Positions 20,702-29,856 of a stretch of DNA of 64,000 nucleotides are shown here, piece after piece. Within the stretch, counting starts at the first letter, position 1. Every line of letters starts with the position of its first letter. Both the position numbers and the translations under genes were made by a program. This DNA comes from Pseudoalteromonas sp. MSK9-3. Lineage in GTDB: Bacteria > Pseudomonadota > Gammaproteobacteria > Enterobacterales > Alteromonadaceae. The stretch lies in the NCBI RefSeq assembly GCF_003590335.1, contig NZ_MIET01000011.1:124001-188000 (forward strand). The letters run 5' to 3'. Under the pieces are notes generated by a model. That model ran no database searches. It worked only from the letters and a program-made list of their open reading frames with translations, and was not told the origin of the DNA.

Positions 20702-21434
20702 AATAAATATCCTTTTAGTTATTTTTAATTTAAACGTGAAATTTCAACGCCTTTAAACAAGGAAATGCAAGGCCAAATAAAAATCACGAAAAGAACATTA
20801 AACCTTTACAAAATAAAAATCAACAAAAAACAACCCACATTAAAAACAATGATTTAACAAACCCAACCAAGTCAAAAAACCAGCATTATTTAATATAACA
20901 AAATAAAAACAAAAAATTAAAAGATCCTTATTTCATATAATAAAATAAAAAGTTAGAAAGGCATTATTTCATATAATAAGTGCAACACTCATAGAAAGGT
21001 GTATAAGAGTAAGCCAACTGCTGGAAAAGGTCACAAAACGCGTTGAATCCTAAATCACTTAAATTCTTTGGTTTAATGCGTTCAGAGCATTAAATACCTT
21101 AACCCATAATGCAAAATGAAGAAGAAAACGGCCTTATTTCCTAAATCATTGAACTTGTGGGCTCTGTGCGATCATATCATTAAATGTGGACTTACCAGAC
21201 TTTGCTAAACACTAAATGAGTTACATTATAACTTCTAATAAGAGATGTTTTATGAAGGCTGGGAAGTCCAATGATCGTTTTAAACAATTAATGGCTGATT
21301 AGCTAAAAAGTCGTCAATTTAATCGTCAGCATACTGAAACGATGATTATAGTGAAGGCAATAAGTAAAGTGAATGGGCCGGGGATGCCCAAATATCAGCA
21401 ATAGAGTTAACACTGAGAAATTGATTGCTAGTTA
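20702..21434. other. Low-GC intergenic region
   Basis: More than 700 bp without a supported gene. The part 20760-20950 is extremely A-rich. A short direct repeat of TTATTTCATATAATAA lies near 20928-20942 and 20964-20980. At 21252-21400 the plus strand translates into a broken frame (MKAGKSNDRFKQLMAD, stop, LKSRQFNRQHTETMI), which may be the remains of a gene, but I cannot name it. Confidence 0.5.
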
Positions 21435-21726
21435 GCTATTTGATCAACATTGCCGCCTCAAACTATCTTTGATTCACTGAAGTTCCTTAGTCTAGCGGTT
21501 GTACTGTTGCAAGTCGTTCTTCAGCTGATTTTTTTAGAGGACAATTGAGGCGGCTAAGCCTGGGGCTTATTTAACCCATCCCATAAGTGTTTCTGGTGTA
21601 CATCCCAGTTTATCTGAAATTGCTACTAACTATGCCCAAAGGGAAGAGTGCCATGTAGTTTGCAATAAAAAGCCAAACTGCACATTTACGAAGTTATGCC
21701 GTATAGCGTTCTGATTTTACACACTT
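21435..21726 (-). pseudogene. Decayed IS3-family transposase OrfA
   Basis: Read on the minus strand, two frames with internal stops give the order of an IS3-type OrfA helix-turn-helix protein: KSERYTA, stop, LRKCAVWLF (about 21720-21670), then, after a frameshift, SSLWA, stop, LVAISDKLGCTPETLMGWVK (about 21650-21572). This equals the family pattern in which ERYTAE(F/L)R, WAAI..IA.KLGCTPETLR.WV are conserved. Beyond 21570 the similarity fades (AEERLATVQ, then FEAAM). No OrfB and no terminal inverted repeats are recognisable, so this is a remnant and not an active element. Confidence 0.7.
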
Positions 21727-21768
21727 CCTGTTTCTCAAGTTATTGAGTCTCTATATTAACGAATCTCA

Positions 21769-22140
21769 CTAGTTCACTCGCCAGGGTGGGTTTAAACGAT
21801 TCTCTCCAGCCCAATATAATTTTATTTTATTCCCAGATGGGTCATATAACACCGCCTCGCGCCACAGGTAGCTTTGATCAACAGGCTCGTGTTCAAAAGT
21901 GAGGCCCTTGCTCACAAGTTCGAGATACCATTCATCCAATCTCTCTGACTCAAAGTAGATTACAGCGCCATTGTTATAAACAGATAAATCGAGTGACAAC
22001 GAAAATGTTGCGCCGCCATCAGGGCATTCAAATCTCGCGTAATGTGCTGTATCAACAATGTGAGTAAAACCTAGTAGCCTATAAAAATCGACAGCCTGTT
22101 TCATATCTCTGACAGGTAAAGTAACTTGATTCAAATTCAT
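21769..22140 (-). CDS. VOC (glyoxalase/bleomycin resistance) family protein
   Basis: Small metal-dependent VOC-fold protein of 123 residues made of two beta-alpha-beta-beta-beta halves. Begins MNLNQVTLPVRDMKQAVDFYRLLGF, the usual first half, and ends with the typical REAVLYDPSGNKIKLYW. Possible metal ligands are Glu residues in the second half (about FEHEP and the Trp-Arg-Glu block). These proteins detoxify or isomerise small molecules, and the substrate cannot be read from the sequence. It follows the PhzF-like gene by 41 bp on the same strand, so the two probably form an operon. Confidence 0.85.
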   Translation of the reverse strand: MNLNQVTLPVRDMKQAVDFYRLLGFTHIVDTAHYARFECPDGGATFSLSLDLSVYNNGAVIYFESERLDEWYLELVSKGLTFEHEPVDQSYLWREAVLYDPSGNKIKLYWAGENRLNPPWRVN

Positions 22141-22181
22141 TTAATACTTTCCTTAATTCAAGTTTTCAAACTATTTTTATG

Positions 22182-22970
22182 CTAAATAGTTACGCTACTA
22201 CGTAAAGCGGTAGCTGCCTTACCGCAGATCGCAACCCTGTCATTATCAACCAAACAATCCAGGATCCCACCTCGTTCAGACGCTTGATAAGCAACTAATG
22301 CGTTTTTATTTAATCGGCGAGCCCAAAATGGCGCAAGACCGGTATGAATTGACCCTGTTACAGGATCTTCATCACCCCCATTAGCTGGCCAAAAATAACG
22401 CGAAACAAAATCATATTCTTGAGATAAAGCAGTCACAACAACATCTCTTGGGGCCAGCTTAATTAATTCACTCGTCGTGTATTCTAACATATGCACATCG
22501 TGCTCTGTGTTATAAATTGCGAAGTAAGCTTGAGCATTGCAATATACCTCAGCTGGCTTAATCGTAAGCCCTGTTATTAAAGCCTTTGGTGGAGAAGTAA
22601 CTAAGTTAGGTTCTTGTTTGGGAAAATCCATAAGAATTGCACCATCAACTTGCTTTTCAACGGTTATATCACCAACTGCTTTAGTAATAAACACCACTTT
22701 TTCTAACTCTGGGTTTTCTTCAAATAAATAATGTGCAGATGCAAGTGTAGCGTGTCCGCAAAAGTCAATCTCAGTTAATGGTGAAAACCAACGGATCTCA
22801 TATTTATTTTTATTCTGTATAATAAACGAGGTCTCCGACACATTGTTTTTTGTTGCAACCTCTTGCATTAACTGTTTAGTTAATGGCATATCAACTTCTA
22901 TAACCGCCGCAGAATTCCCTTTGCAATTATACCCTATAAATGCATCGATAAATCGTACTAACAACTTCAT
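22182..22970 (-). CDS. PhzF family isomerase
   Basis: Protein of 262 residues of the PhzF/diaminopimelate-epimerase fold. Visible motifs: FIDAFIGYNCKGNSAAVIEVD at the N-terminus (family F.xxxxGNPAAV), NNVSETSFI containing the catalytic Glu (about residue 46), EIDFCGHATLASAH, and GDEDPVTGSIHTGLAPFW in the second half. Phenazine synthesis is not implied: most members are of unknown substrate and no other phz genes are here. Length is a little short of PhzF (about 278). First of a likely two-gene unit with the VOC protein. Confidence 0.9.
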   Translation of the reverse strand: MKLLVRFIDAFIGYNCKGNSAAVIEVDMPLTKQLMQEVATKNNVSETSFIIQNKNKYEIRWFSPLTEIDFCGHATLASAHYLFEENPELEKVVFITKAVGDITVEKQVDGAILMDFPKQEPNLVTSPPKALITGLTIKPAEVYCNAQAYFAIYNTEHDVHMLEYTTSELIKLAPRDVVVTALSQEYDFVSRYFWPANGGDEDPVTGSIHTGLAPFWARRLNKNALVAYQASERGGILDCLVDNDRVAICGKAATALRSSVTI

Positions 22971-23137
22971 AATTTAACGTCTCCGCCTTAGATTAACCAT
23001 GAATACATAACTTACCATAACTCGAAACAAACATAACACCACTAATTTTAAATGACTTTAATTCCTTCTTATTAATTTTTTTATATGTTACAAAGTAGAT
23101 GATAGGTCATTGGGGCTTATAAATTAAGGAAAGCAAA

Positions 23138-23314
23138 ATGAGATTAAATCTAAAAAAGAAAAACATGAAAAATCTATCAATGGATAAGAGCATAGATAAA
23201 GCGCAAACACCTGAGATTGCTGGCGCGTATAGAGAACGTCAATCTAATAAATGTCACCAAAGCTGGGGATGCAAATCTGACTACGATGGTTGTACAACAG
23301 TAACTTGTTTCTAA
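23138..23314 (+). CDS. Short Cys-rich peptide with leader-like N-terminus (possible RiPP precursor)
   Basis: A 58-residue peptide below normal gene-calling size. An AAGGAAAG ribosome binding site precedes the ATG by about four bases, and a strong terminator starts 20 bp after the stop, so it is a self-contained gene. Residues 1-20 are Lys- and Leu-rich (MRLNLKKKNMKNLS); residues 24-31 read TPEIAGAY. The remaining 27 residues hold four cysteines (39, 45, 52, 57) and six Ser/Thr. The first 31 residues align without gaps to the peptide at 33281-33439. This is how ribosomally made, modified peptides look: conserved leader ending in an AG(G/A) motif, variable Cys/Ser/Thr core. No modifying enzyme is adjacent. 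Coding status likely; function inferred. Confidence 0.75.
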   Translation: MRLNLKKKNMKNLSMDKSIDKAQTPEIAGAYRERQSNKCHQSWGCKSDYDGCTTVTCF

Positions 23315-23334
23315 AGTAACACAGATAAAAAACA

Positions 23335-23374
23335 CTTAATGAGAATAAAAACACTTTTATCTCATTAAGTTTTA
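23335..23374 (+). terminator. Intrinsic terminator of the short peptide gene
   Basis: A 15-bp stem with one bulged A (23335-23350 with 23355-23369), a 4-nt loop and a following T tract. Confidence 0.88.
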
Positions 23375-23491
23375 TTCGCAATAATAACACCCCACCCTTC
23401 AATGTAAACAGCGTAACTCCGCATTCACCAGGAAATATAAAACCAATCATGTTACACTTATATATTAAGTTTAATTTTAATAGAGGAAAAA

Positions 23492-25507
23492 TTGAAAAAA
23501 ACAATAAAAAAACTCAATAACTATACCTTTCTTCTGTGTTGCGCTTTATTAGTTACGCAGGCGTCTGCCACTACAATCATTAATAATGTATATACAGAAA
23601 AAGGCCTTGCTGGCAGCATGTCGCAAACGCAAGTTGACAAAAATACTTACACATCAAAAACACAGTTTGGTTGGAATAACCGTCGAGTCAATATTAGTGA
23701 AACTATGTCGTTAGGAGAAAATGGTATCCCAGTTTCTTTTACAACCCATGGTAGTTCTGCATTCGGTGCACCAATATCCGAAAAATTCGAATATAACAAG
23801 GGTATTGCGACATGGCAGGATACCGATGAAAAAGGCAGTATAAAAGACGACACCGTCAATTTTTACGTAGCGAAAAACTCATCCCTGATACTTGAAAATG
23901 CGCGTTTGCGTTATTTAATTAAAACAGGAAAAACACAGGCTGATGTATACCCACATGGTCAAGTTCAGGTTCGTAAGTTATTAACCCGCAAACTACAAAA
24001 TGCAGACATTCACCTTTACGTTACTAGCGGTTTAGCCCTCACACCTGACTTTGCATGGTACGACAATAAAGGCAATTATTTTGCGCAAAGTTGGGGGGGC
24101 GGCATGTATGTTTTACGTAAGGGTGTTCCACAATCAGAATTTGCCACGCTGCGTAAACTTCAAAAAGAACAAGAACAAATCTATTTAGAAGATTTGTCTG
24201 CATCTCTTACCCATACACATCAATCACTGTTAATTAAAGACGTGGCAGTACTCGATGTTGAGCAAGGCGTTGTTACTTCTGGGCAACATGTTTTGCTGCG
24301 TGACGGTAAAATAAAGCGTATTTCAAATGAACCAATTCAAGTAAATGGTATGGCCACAGTGAATGGCTCAGGAAAGACATTGATCCCCGGCTTATGGGAT
24401 ATGCATGGCCACCTCTCTAAAGAAAATGGCATTTTAAATATCGCCAATGGCGTAACAAGTGTTCGAGATATGGGTAACGAACACAAAAACATCATGGAAA
24501 TAGAGTCATTATTCGATACCAACCGAGTGCTCGGCACACGTGTTTATCGTGCTGGCTTTATGGACAAACTCAGTGAAAACTCAGCAGGGCTTAGTGTTGA
24601 AACACTTGAAGAGGCGTTGAACACCGTCGACTTTTTTGCTGATAATGGCTATGTACAAATCAAACTTTACTCATCAATCGACCCTAAATGGGTTAAGCCC
24701 ATCGCAGATAGAGCACATAACCGAGGGTTGCGACTCAGTGGACACGTACCCGCATTTATGACTGCAGAACAAGCAATAAATGCAGGTTATGATGAGATCC
24801 AACATATCAATATGCTGTTTTTAAACTTTTTAGCAGGTCAAGATGTCGACACTCGCACCACAAAACGCTTTAGTTTAATTGGCGAACAGGCAACCGAGTT
24901 ACCCCTCGATACTGACGAGATGACAGCATTCATTAAACTGCTCGCGGATAAAAAAATCGTGGTAGATGCCACGGTATCGACTTTTAGAAGTCTACTCATG
25001 GCCGAGAATGAAAAAGTAAACCCTGAATATGCACACTTAATAGATCACATGCCAGTGTCTTTTGTGCGCCAAATGAAGGGCGCCGCTATGCATGTTGAAG
25101 AAATTCATAAAATTAACTACCAGCGCTCCGGTGAAGCAATGCAAAATATGTTGAAAAAGCTGTACGATGCCGGTGTCAATATTGTACCAGGCACGGATAA
25201 CGTTGCGGGCTTTACCTTGATCCGAGAACTTGAGCTGTATGCCCTTGCCGGGTTCCCAACCGCAGAGGTAATGAAAATGGCCACCATTAACTCCGCAAAA
25301 TTAATAGGGGTTGCACACAAAACAGGATCTATTGACGAAAATAAAACTGCAGATCTGGTACTCGTTGATGGTGATCCACTTGAAGACATAAAGGCACTGC
25401 GTAAACCATCATTGATCATTAAAGGTGAACAAGTATTCAAGCCAGAACAAATTTATAACGCGATTGGTGTTAAACCGTTTGTATCAGCGAGCAAAATCAC
25501 ACATTAA
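23492..25507 (+). CDS. Exported amidohydrolase family protein
   Basis: Protein of 671 residues. Start is a TTG with AGAGGA just upstream; the next Met is far inside. Signal peptide about residues 1-26 (LVTQASATT). Residues about 30-235 form an unassigned beta-rich domain. The amidohydrolase part starts near 245 (IKDVAVLDVEQGVV), with the metal ligands HxH in GLWDMHGHLS (305 and 307), a Lys in VQIKLYSS that may be the carbamylated bridge, His in LSGHVPAF and EIQHIN, and the catalytic Asp in VPGTDN. The end has KTADLVLVDGDPLEDI. Such periplasmic enzymes are usually dipeptidases or imidazolonepropionase-like hydrolases. It follows the short peptide gene by 178 bp, but a terminator separates them. 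Confidence 0.88.
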   Translation: MKKTIKKLNNYTFLLCCALLVTQASATTIINNVYTEKGLAGSMSQTQVDKNTYTSKTQFGWNNRRVNISETMSLGENGIPVSFTTHGSSAFGAPISEKFEYNKGIATWQDTDEKGSIKDDTVNFYVAKNSSLILENARLRYLIKTGKTQADVYPHGQVQVRKLLTRKLQNADIHLYVTSGLALTPDFAWYDNKGNYFAQSWGGGMYVLRKGVPQSEFATLRKLQKEQEQIYLEDLSASLTHTHQSLLIKDVAVLDVEQGVVTSGQHVLLRDGKIKRISNEPIQVNGMATVNGSGKTLIPGLWDMHGHLSKENGILNIANGVTSVRDMGNEHKNIMEIESLFDTNRVLGTRVYRAGFMDKLSENSAGLSVETLEEALNTVDFFADNGYVQIKLYSSIDPKWVKPIADRAHNRGLRLSGHVPAFMTAEQAINAGYDEIQHINMLFLNFLAGQDVDTRTTKRFSLIGEQATELPLDTDEMTAFIKLLADKKIVVDATVSTFRSLLMAENEKVNPEYAHLIDHMPVSFVRQMKGAAMHVEEIHKINYQRSGEAMQNMLKKLYDAGVNIVPGTDNVAGFTLIRELELYALAGFPTAEVMKMATINSAKLIGVAHKTGSIDENKTADLVLVDGDPLEDIKALRKPSLIIKGEQVFKPEQIYNAIGVKPFVSASKITH

Positions 25508-25968
25508 ATAATACAGATACAGAACCACTTTCCCTTTAATAAAGGGTACTTTAATAACAGGGTTAGGATTTACTCTTTCCTAATCTCTGTTATTAACTAA
25601 TTGTATGGCTTAAATTTATGGCTGCCGTACTTAAAACTTTAGTCTAACGCTCACTCACCATCGACATCAAAATCCATTCCACTTTTTAACGTTCATTTCT
25701 AATGGCCTATAAAAAGTGCCCTACTATATAGCCGCGCCATCACGCACTATATCAAGACTTCACACTAATCAATCATTCCCATAGTCTATAATTCAACTCT
25801 AGCGAGCATGGCTTTTGACTTGATTGATAAATAATCAAACTGAGCTGTAACTGATAAGCAAATCCGTCACTGTTACAGTACACCTCAATTAAATGATTAC
25901 TCGGCGAGGCAAATCAGGTAAAATAAGCCGGTTTTATATATGAGCATTGTATAGCAAAAGAGGTTTCT
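25508..25968. other. Intergenic region before acnB with a long hairpin
   Basis: 461 bp. A stem-loop at 25551-25596 (10 bp TTAATAACAG with CTGTTATTAA, then a 6-bp inner stem TTAGGA/TCCTAA across a small internal loop) may end the amidohydrolase transcript, although no strong T tract follows. The acnB ribosome binding site AGAGG lies just before its start. I could not choose a promoter with confidence. Confidence 0.5.
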
Positions 25969-28788
25969 ATGAGTTTGTACACAGAATACATGGATGAAAT
26001 CCAAAACCGTAAACAAGAACTTGGATTGAATCCAAAGCCAATTGATAGTGCTGATTTACTATCTGAAATTATTGGTCAAATTAAAGATACGGGTCATGCG
26101 CATCGCGAAGACTCATTAAATTTCTTTATCTACAACACGCTACCAGGAACCACCAGCGCAGCCGGTGTAAAAGCAAAATTCCTAAAAGAAATCATTCTTG
26201 GTGAGTCTGTTTTAGAAGAAATCACATCTACTTTCGCTTTTGAATTACTATCTCACATGAAAGGTGGTCCTTCTATTGAAGTGCTACTTGATTTAGCATT
26301 AAGCGATAATGCAGCTGTTTCTGCACCAGCAGCTGACGTATTAAAAACACAAGTATTCCTTTATGAAGCTGATACTGAGCGTCTAGAAGTTGCATTCAAA
26401 GCGGGCAATGCAATTGCAAAAGACATTCTAGAGAGTTACGCACAAGCAGAGTTTTTCACTAAACTACCTGAAATTGAAGAAAAAATTGACGTTGTTACTT
26501 ATATTGCTGGTGAAGGCGATATCTCAACTGACTTACTTTCTCCAGGTAACCAAGCGCACTCTCGTGCTGACCGTGAATTACACGGTAAATGCATGATCAC
26601 TCCTGAAGCACAACAAGAAATTGTAGAGCTACAGAAAAAGCACCCTAACGCAAAAGTGATGCTTATTGCTGAAAAAGGTACTATGGGTGTTGGTTCGTCA
26701 CGTATGTCTGGCGTTAATAACGTGGCACTTTGGGCGGGTAAACAAGCAAGTCCATATGTTCCATTCATTAACATTGCGCCAGTAGTTGCAGGTACAAATG
26801 GTATCTCACCTATTTTCTTAACGACAGTTGGCGTAACTGGCGGTATTGGTCTTGACCTTCAAAACTGGGTTAAGAAAACAGATGAAAATGGCAACAATGT
26901 TACTGACGCAAATGGCGACCCAGTACTTGAAGAAGCTTATTCTGTTGCAACGGGTACTGTATTTACAATCGATACCAAAGAGAAAAAACTATACAACGGT
27001 GACAAAGAACTTGTTGATGTGTCTTCAGCTTTCACTCCTCAAAAAGTTGAGTTCATGAAAGCAGGTGGTTCTTATGCGGTTGTATTTGGTAAGAAGCTAC
27101 AAACTTTTGCAGCTGAAACATTAGGTATTGAAGCACCTGCTGTATATGCTGCATCAAAAGAGATTTCTCATGAGAACCAAGGCCTAACGGCGGTTGAAAA
27201 AATCTTTAACAACAACTCTGTCGGTGTTGCATCTGAAACTGCACTTCACGCAGGTTCTGATGTACGCGTTAAAGTAAACATTGTAGGTTCACAAGATACG
27301 ACGGGCCCAATGACATCACAAGAGCTTGAAGCAATGGCTGCCTCTGTGATTTCACCTATTGTTGATGGTGCGTACCAGTCAGGTTGTCACACCGCATCTG
27401 TTTGGGATAGCAAAGCACAAGCTAACATTCCAAAACTAATGGCATTCATGAACAAATTCGGCTTAATCACAGCTCGTGATCCGAAAGGTGTTTACCATTC
27501 AATGACTGACGTTATTCACAAAGTGCTGAATGACATTACCATTGATGACCGCGCGATTATTATCGGTGGTGACTCGCATACACGTATGTCTAAAGGTGTC
27601 GCATTTGGTGCTGACTCTGGTACTGTTGCTCTAGCATTGGCTACAGGTGAAGCGGCAATGCCTATTCCTGAGTCTGTAAAAGTAACTTTTAAAGGCAGCA
27701 TGAAAGGCCACATGGACTTCCGTGATGTAGTACATTCAACTCAAGCGCAAATGCTTAAGCAATTTAGCGGTGAAAATGTTTTCCAAGGTCGTGTTATCGA
27801 AGTACACATTGGTACTTTAATGGCTGACCAAGCGTTCACGTTTACTGACTGGACTGCAGAAATGAAAGCGAAAGCTTCAATCTGTATTTCAAATGACGAA
27901 ACGCTGATCAAATCTATCGAGCTTGCTAAGAGCCGAATCCAGATCATGATCAACAAAGGTATGGAAAACGAAACGAAAACACTGCAAGGTCTTATCGACT
28001 TAGCAGATAAGCGTATCGAAGAAATTAACTCAGGTACTAACCCTGCGTTAGCACCGGATGACGCTGCGAAATACTATGCTGAAGTGGTTGTTGATTTAGA
28101 CCAAATCAACGAGCCTATGATTGCTGACCCTGACGTTAATAACGAAGACGTATCTAAGCGTTACACGCACGACGTGATCCGCCCAGTATCATTCTACAAC
28201 GACAAGCCTGTTGACTTAGGGTTTGTTGGGTCGTGTATGGTGCACAAAGGCGATATGAAGATCATCGCGCAAATGCTAAGAAATCTAGAAGCTAAAAATG
28301 GTGCAATTACATTTAACGCGCCATTGGTTGTTGCGCCACCAACATATAACATTGTTGATGAGCTTAAAGCAGAAGGCGACTGGGATATTCTTGCTAAGTA
28401 TGCAGGATTCGAATTCGACGACGAAAAACCTAAAACTGCAGCACGTACTAAATACGAAAACATCATGTATCTAGAACGCCCAGGTTGTAACCTATGTATG
28501 GGTAACCAAGAAAAAGCAGAACCTGGTGATACCGTTATTGCAACATCTACGCGTCTTTTCCAAGGCCGTGTTGTTGCTGATACGTCAGAGAAAAAAGGTG
28601 AATCGCTACTTGGTTCTACCCCACTTGTTGTTCTGTCAACAGTATTGGGGCGCTTCCCAACAATTGAAGAATACACAGCAGCAGTTGATGGTATTGACCT
28701 AACAGCATTTACCCCGTTAGAAGAAGAACTAACAACTAAATTCAGCGCTGAAAAAGCAGTACCTGTAAAAGTTGTTGATGCTAACTAA
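25969..28788 (+). CDS. acnB: Aconitate hydratase B (long variant)
   Basis: TCA-cycle enzyme converting citrate to isocitrate through cis-aconitate, with a [4Fe-4S] cluster. Protein of 939 residues, about 75 longer than E. coli AcnB (865). N-terminal HEAT-like domain about residues 1-165, then the swivel domain and three catalytic domains. Cluster and active-site parts are visible: GGDSHTRMSKGVAFGADSG, GSCMVHKGD and RPGCNLCMGNQ (cysteines of the cluster). An insert near residues 300-345 (KKTDENGNNVTDANGDPV) explains part of the extra length. Codon use is very regular, as for a highly expressed gene. Monocistronic with two hairpin terminators. Confidence 0.96.
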   Translation: MSLYTEYMDEIQNRKQELGLNPKPIDSADLLSEIIGQIKDTGHAHREDSLNFFIYNTLPGTTSAAGVKAKFLKEIILGESVLEEITSTFAFELLSHMKGGPSIEVLLDLALSDNAAVSAPAADVLKTQVFLYEADTERLEVAFKAGNAIAKDILESYAQAEFFTKLPEIEEKIDVVTYIAGEGDISTDLLSPGNQAHSRADRELHGKCMITPEAQQEIVELQKKHPNAKVMLIAEKGTMGVGSSRMSGVNNVALWAGKQASPYVPFINIAPVVAGTNGISPIFLTTVGVTGGIGLDLQNWVKKTDENGNNVTDANGDPVLEEAYSVATGTVFTIDTKEKKLYNGDKELVDVSSAFTPQKVEFMKAGGSYAVVFGKKLQTFAAETLGIEAPAVYAASKEISHENQGLTAVEKIFNNNSVGVASETALHAGSDVRVKVNIVGSQDTTGPMTSQELEAMAASVISPIVDGAYQSGCHTASVWDSKAQANIPKLMAFMNKFGLITARDPKGVYHSMTDVIHKVLNDITIDDRAIIIGGDSHTRMSKGVAFGADSGTVALALATGEAAMPIPESVKVTFKGSMKGHMDFRDVVHSTQAQMLKQFSGENVFQGRVIEVHIGTLMADQAFTFTDWTAEMKAKASICISNDETLIKSIELAKSRIQIMINKGMENETKTLQGLIDLADKRIEEINSGTNPALAPDDAAKYYAEVVVDLDQINEPMIADPDVNNEDVSKRYTHDVIRPVSFYNDKPVDLGFVGSCMVHKGDMKIIAQMLRNLEAKNGAITFNAPLVVAPPTYNIVDELKAEGDWDILAKYAGFEFDDEKPKTAARTKYENIMYLERPGCNLCMGNQEKAEPGDTVIATSTRLFQGRVVADTSEKKGESLLGSTPLVVLSTVLGRFPTIEEYTAAVDGIDLTAFTPLEEELTTKFSAEKAVPVKVVDAN

Positions 28789-28793
28789 TACCA

Positions 28794-28830
28794 CTAAAAT
28801 AAAAGCGTAGCATATACGCTTTTATTTTAG
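28794..28830 (+). terminator. First terminator after acnB
   Basis: A 16-bp perfect stem (28794-28809 with 28815-28830) around a 5-nt loop, starting 5 bp after the stop. The right arm includes a T-rich stretch. Confidence 0.85.
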
Positions 28831-28838
28831 TGTTGATT

Positions 28839-28888
28839 AAGGCTTGCTCGGTTATATAAATTTATTTAGTAACCGAGCAAGCCTTTTT
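28839..28888 (+). terminator. Second terminator after acnB
   Basis: A 16-bp perfect stem (28839-28854 with 28870-28885) around a 15-nt AT loop, followed by T residues on the plus strand. It also separates acnB from the convergent acetyltransferase gene. Confidence 0.85.
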
Positions 28889-28970
28889 ATATACCTATTC
28901 GTTTTCCGATACCTGATTTAACCCATCCATAAATCACGCTGCAATTAAAAAAGCCCATATTTTATACTGC

Positions 28971-29435
28971 TCATTCAGCGCTAGAGAGTTTAAGTTCCAT
29001 AGGTTGATAAACAAGCCCTGCTGACTCCCCTACCTCACCGGCATATTCAAAGCCGTACTTTTTATATATATCAATTGAAGATAGCGACGCGCTTACGGTT
29101 AAAATATCTGTGCATACATGGGGTAATATCGCGCTAAATAGTGCTCTTCCAACACCTTTATTTTGAAAATCTGGATCAACAAAAAACATTGCAATGTGAT
29201 GCCCGGCTTTGAGCTCAATAACCCCAAAGATCTGATGATTATCCACAGCAACCAGTATGGTATTATCTTGCTGCATCCTCTCTAAAAATGCACTGGCCTT
29301 GGCTATTTTAGTAAACGTTAAAACCCCCTCACACGGTAAACAACTCGCGATAGATGTTTCAAATGAACGCATGCAAATAATATTGACTTGCGCTAAATCC
29401 TTTTCTTGAATTTTCCTGATTTCCAAAGAATTCAC
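28971..29435 (-). CDS. GNAT family N-acetyltransferase
   Basis: Protein of 154 residues with the GNAT fold. Acetyl-CoA binding motif A is visible as MFFVDPDFQNKGVGRALFSAIL (Q/R-x-x-G-x-G pattern, about residues 88-109); the C-terminal LTVSASLSSIDIYKKYGFEYAG is the usual motif B with the Tyr that can act as general acid. It resembles the YafP/PhnO-type small acetyltransferases. Substrate unknown. Convergent with acnB; no operon partners. Confidence 0.87.
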   Translation of the reverse strand: MNSLEIRKIQEKDLAQVNIICMRSFETSIASCLPCEGVLTFTKIAKASAFLERMQQDNTILVAVDNHQIFGVIELKAGHHIAMFFVDPDFQNKGVGRALFSAILPHVCTDILTVSASLSSIDIYKKYGFEYAGEVGESAGLVYQPMELKLSSAE

Positions 29436-29856
29436 CTATAAAAAATGATATTTAAAAATAATTTCAGCTAATGAAAGCAATGGATCAGCGTAACAGAGTT
29501 ATAAGCCAGTGCAAAGAACTCGCTTAACAGTACTCCAGATTAAACAATGACTTAATAACTTTTTTGAGGGTACTCCTGATATGAGAAAGCAGCGCAGCTA
29601 TGTAAATGAAAACAGCTTTACATTAAACACATACAGCAAAAGCAATACTGAAAACATCGCGGCTGGTTCTTTGAAATTTTGGTAATAACAATAAAAGTAT
29701 AACGATAGATGAAAGTGTTATAGGTAAACCCCTTGTTAAATATACTGTATACAATATATTTATTTTTGGTTTAATTATATTAAACCCTAGATGGCAACTT
29801 AAAGCTACATACAACATACACCGTAAATAAATTACAACATGATAAAGGAGAACACT
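29436..29856. other. Intergenic region with no convincing gene
   Basis: 421 bp between divergent genes. Two close copies of GTACTCC(A/T)GAT lie at 29530-29540 and 29570-29580. A 34-codon frame at 29581-29685 is discussed among the rejected items. The region presumably holds the protease promoter. Confidence 0.4.

Noticed and set aside
21252..21400. Plus-strand broken frame (MKAGKSNDRFKQLMAD, then LKSRQFNRQHTETMI) as a second transposase remnant.
   Set aside because: I could not match it to a family with any certainty; it may be decayed coding DNA of another kind.
29581..29685. A 34-codon frame ending NTENIAAGSLKFW, superficially similar to the TPxxAG leader motif.
   Set aside because: It lacks the Lys/Leu-rich start, the TP pair and cysteines; GAGG is too far from the ATG. 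Similarity is probably chance.
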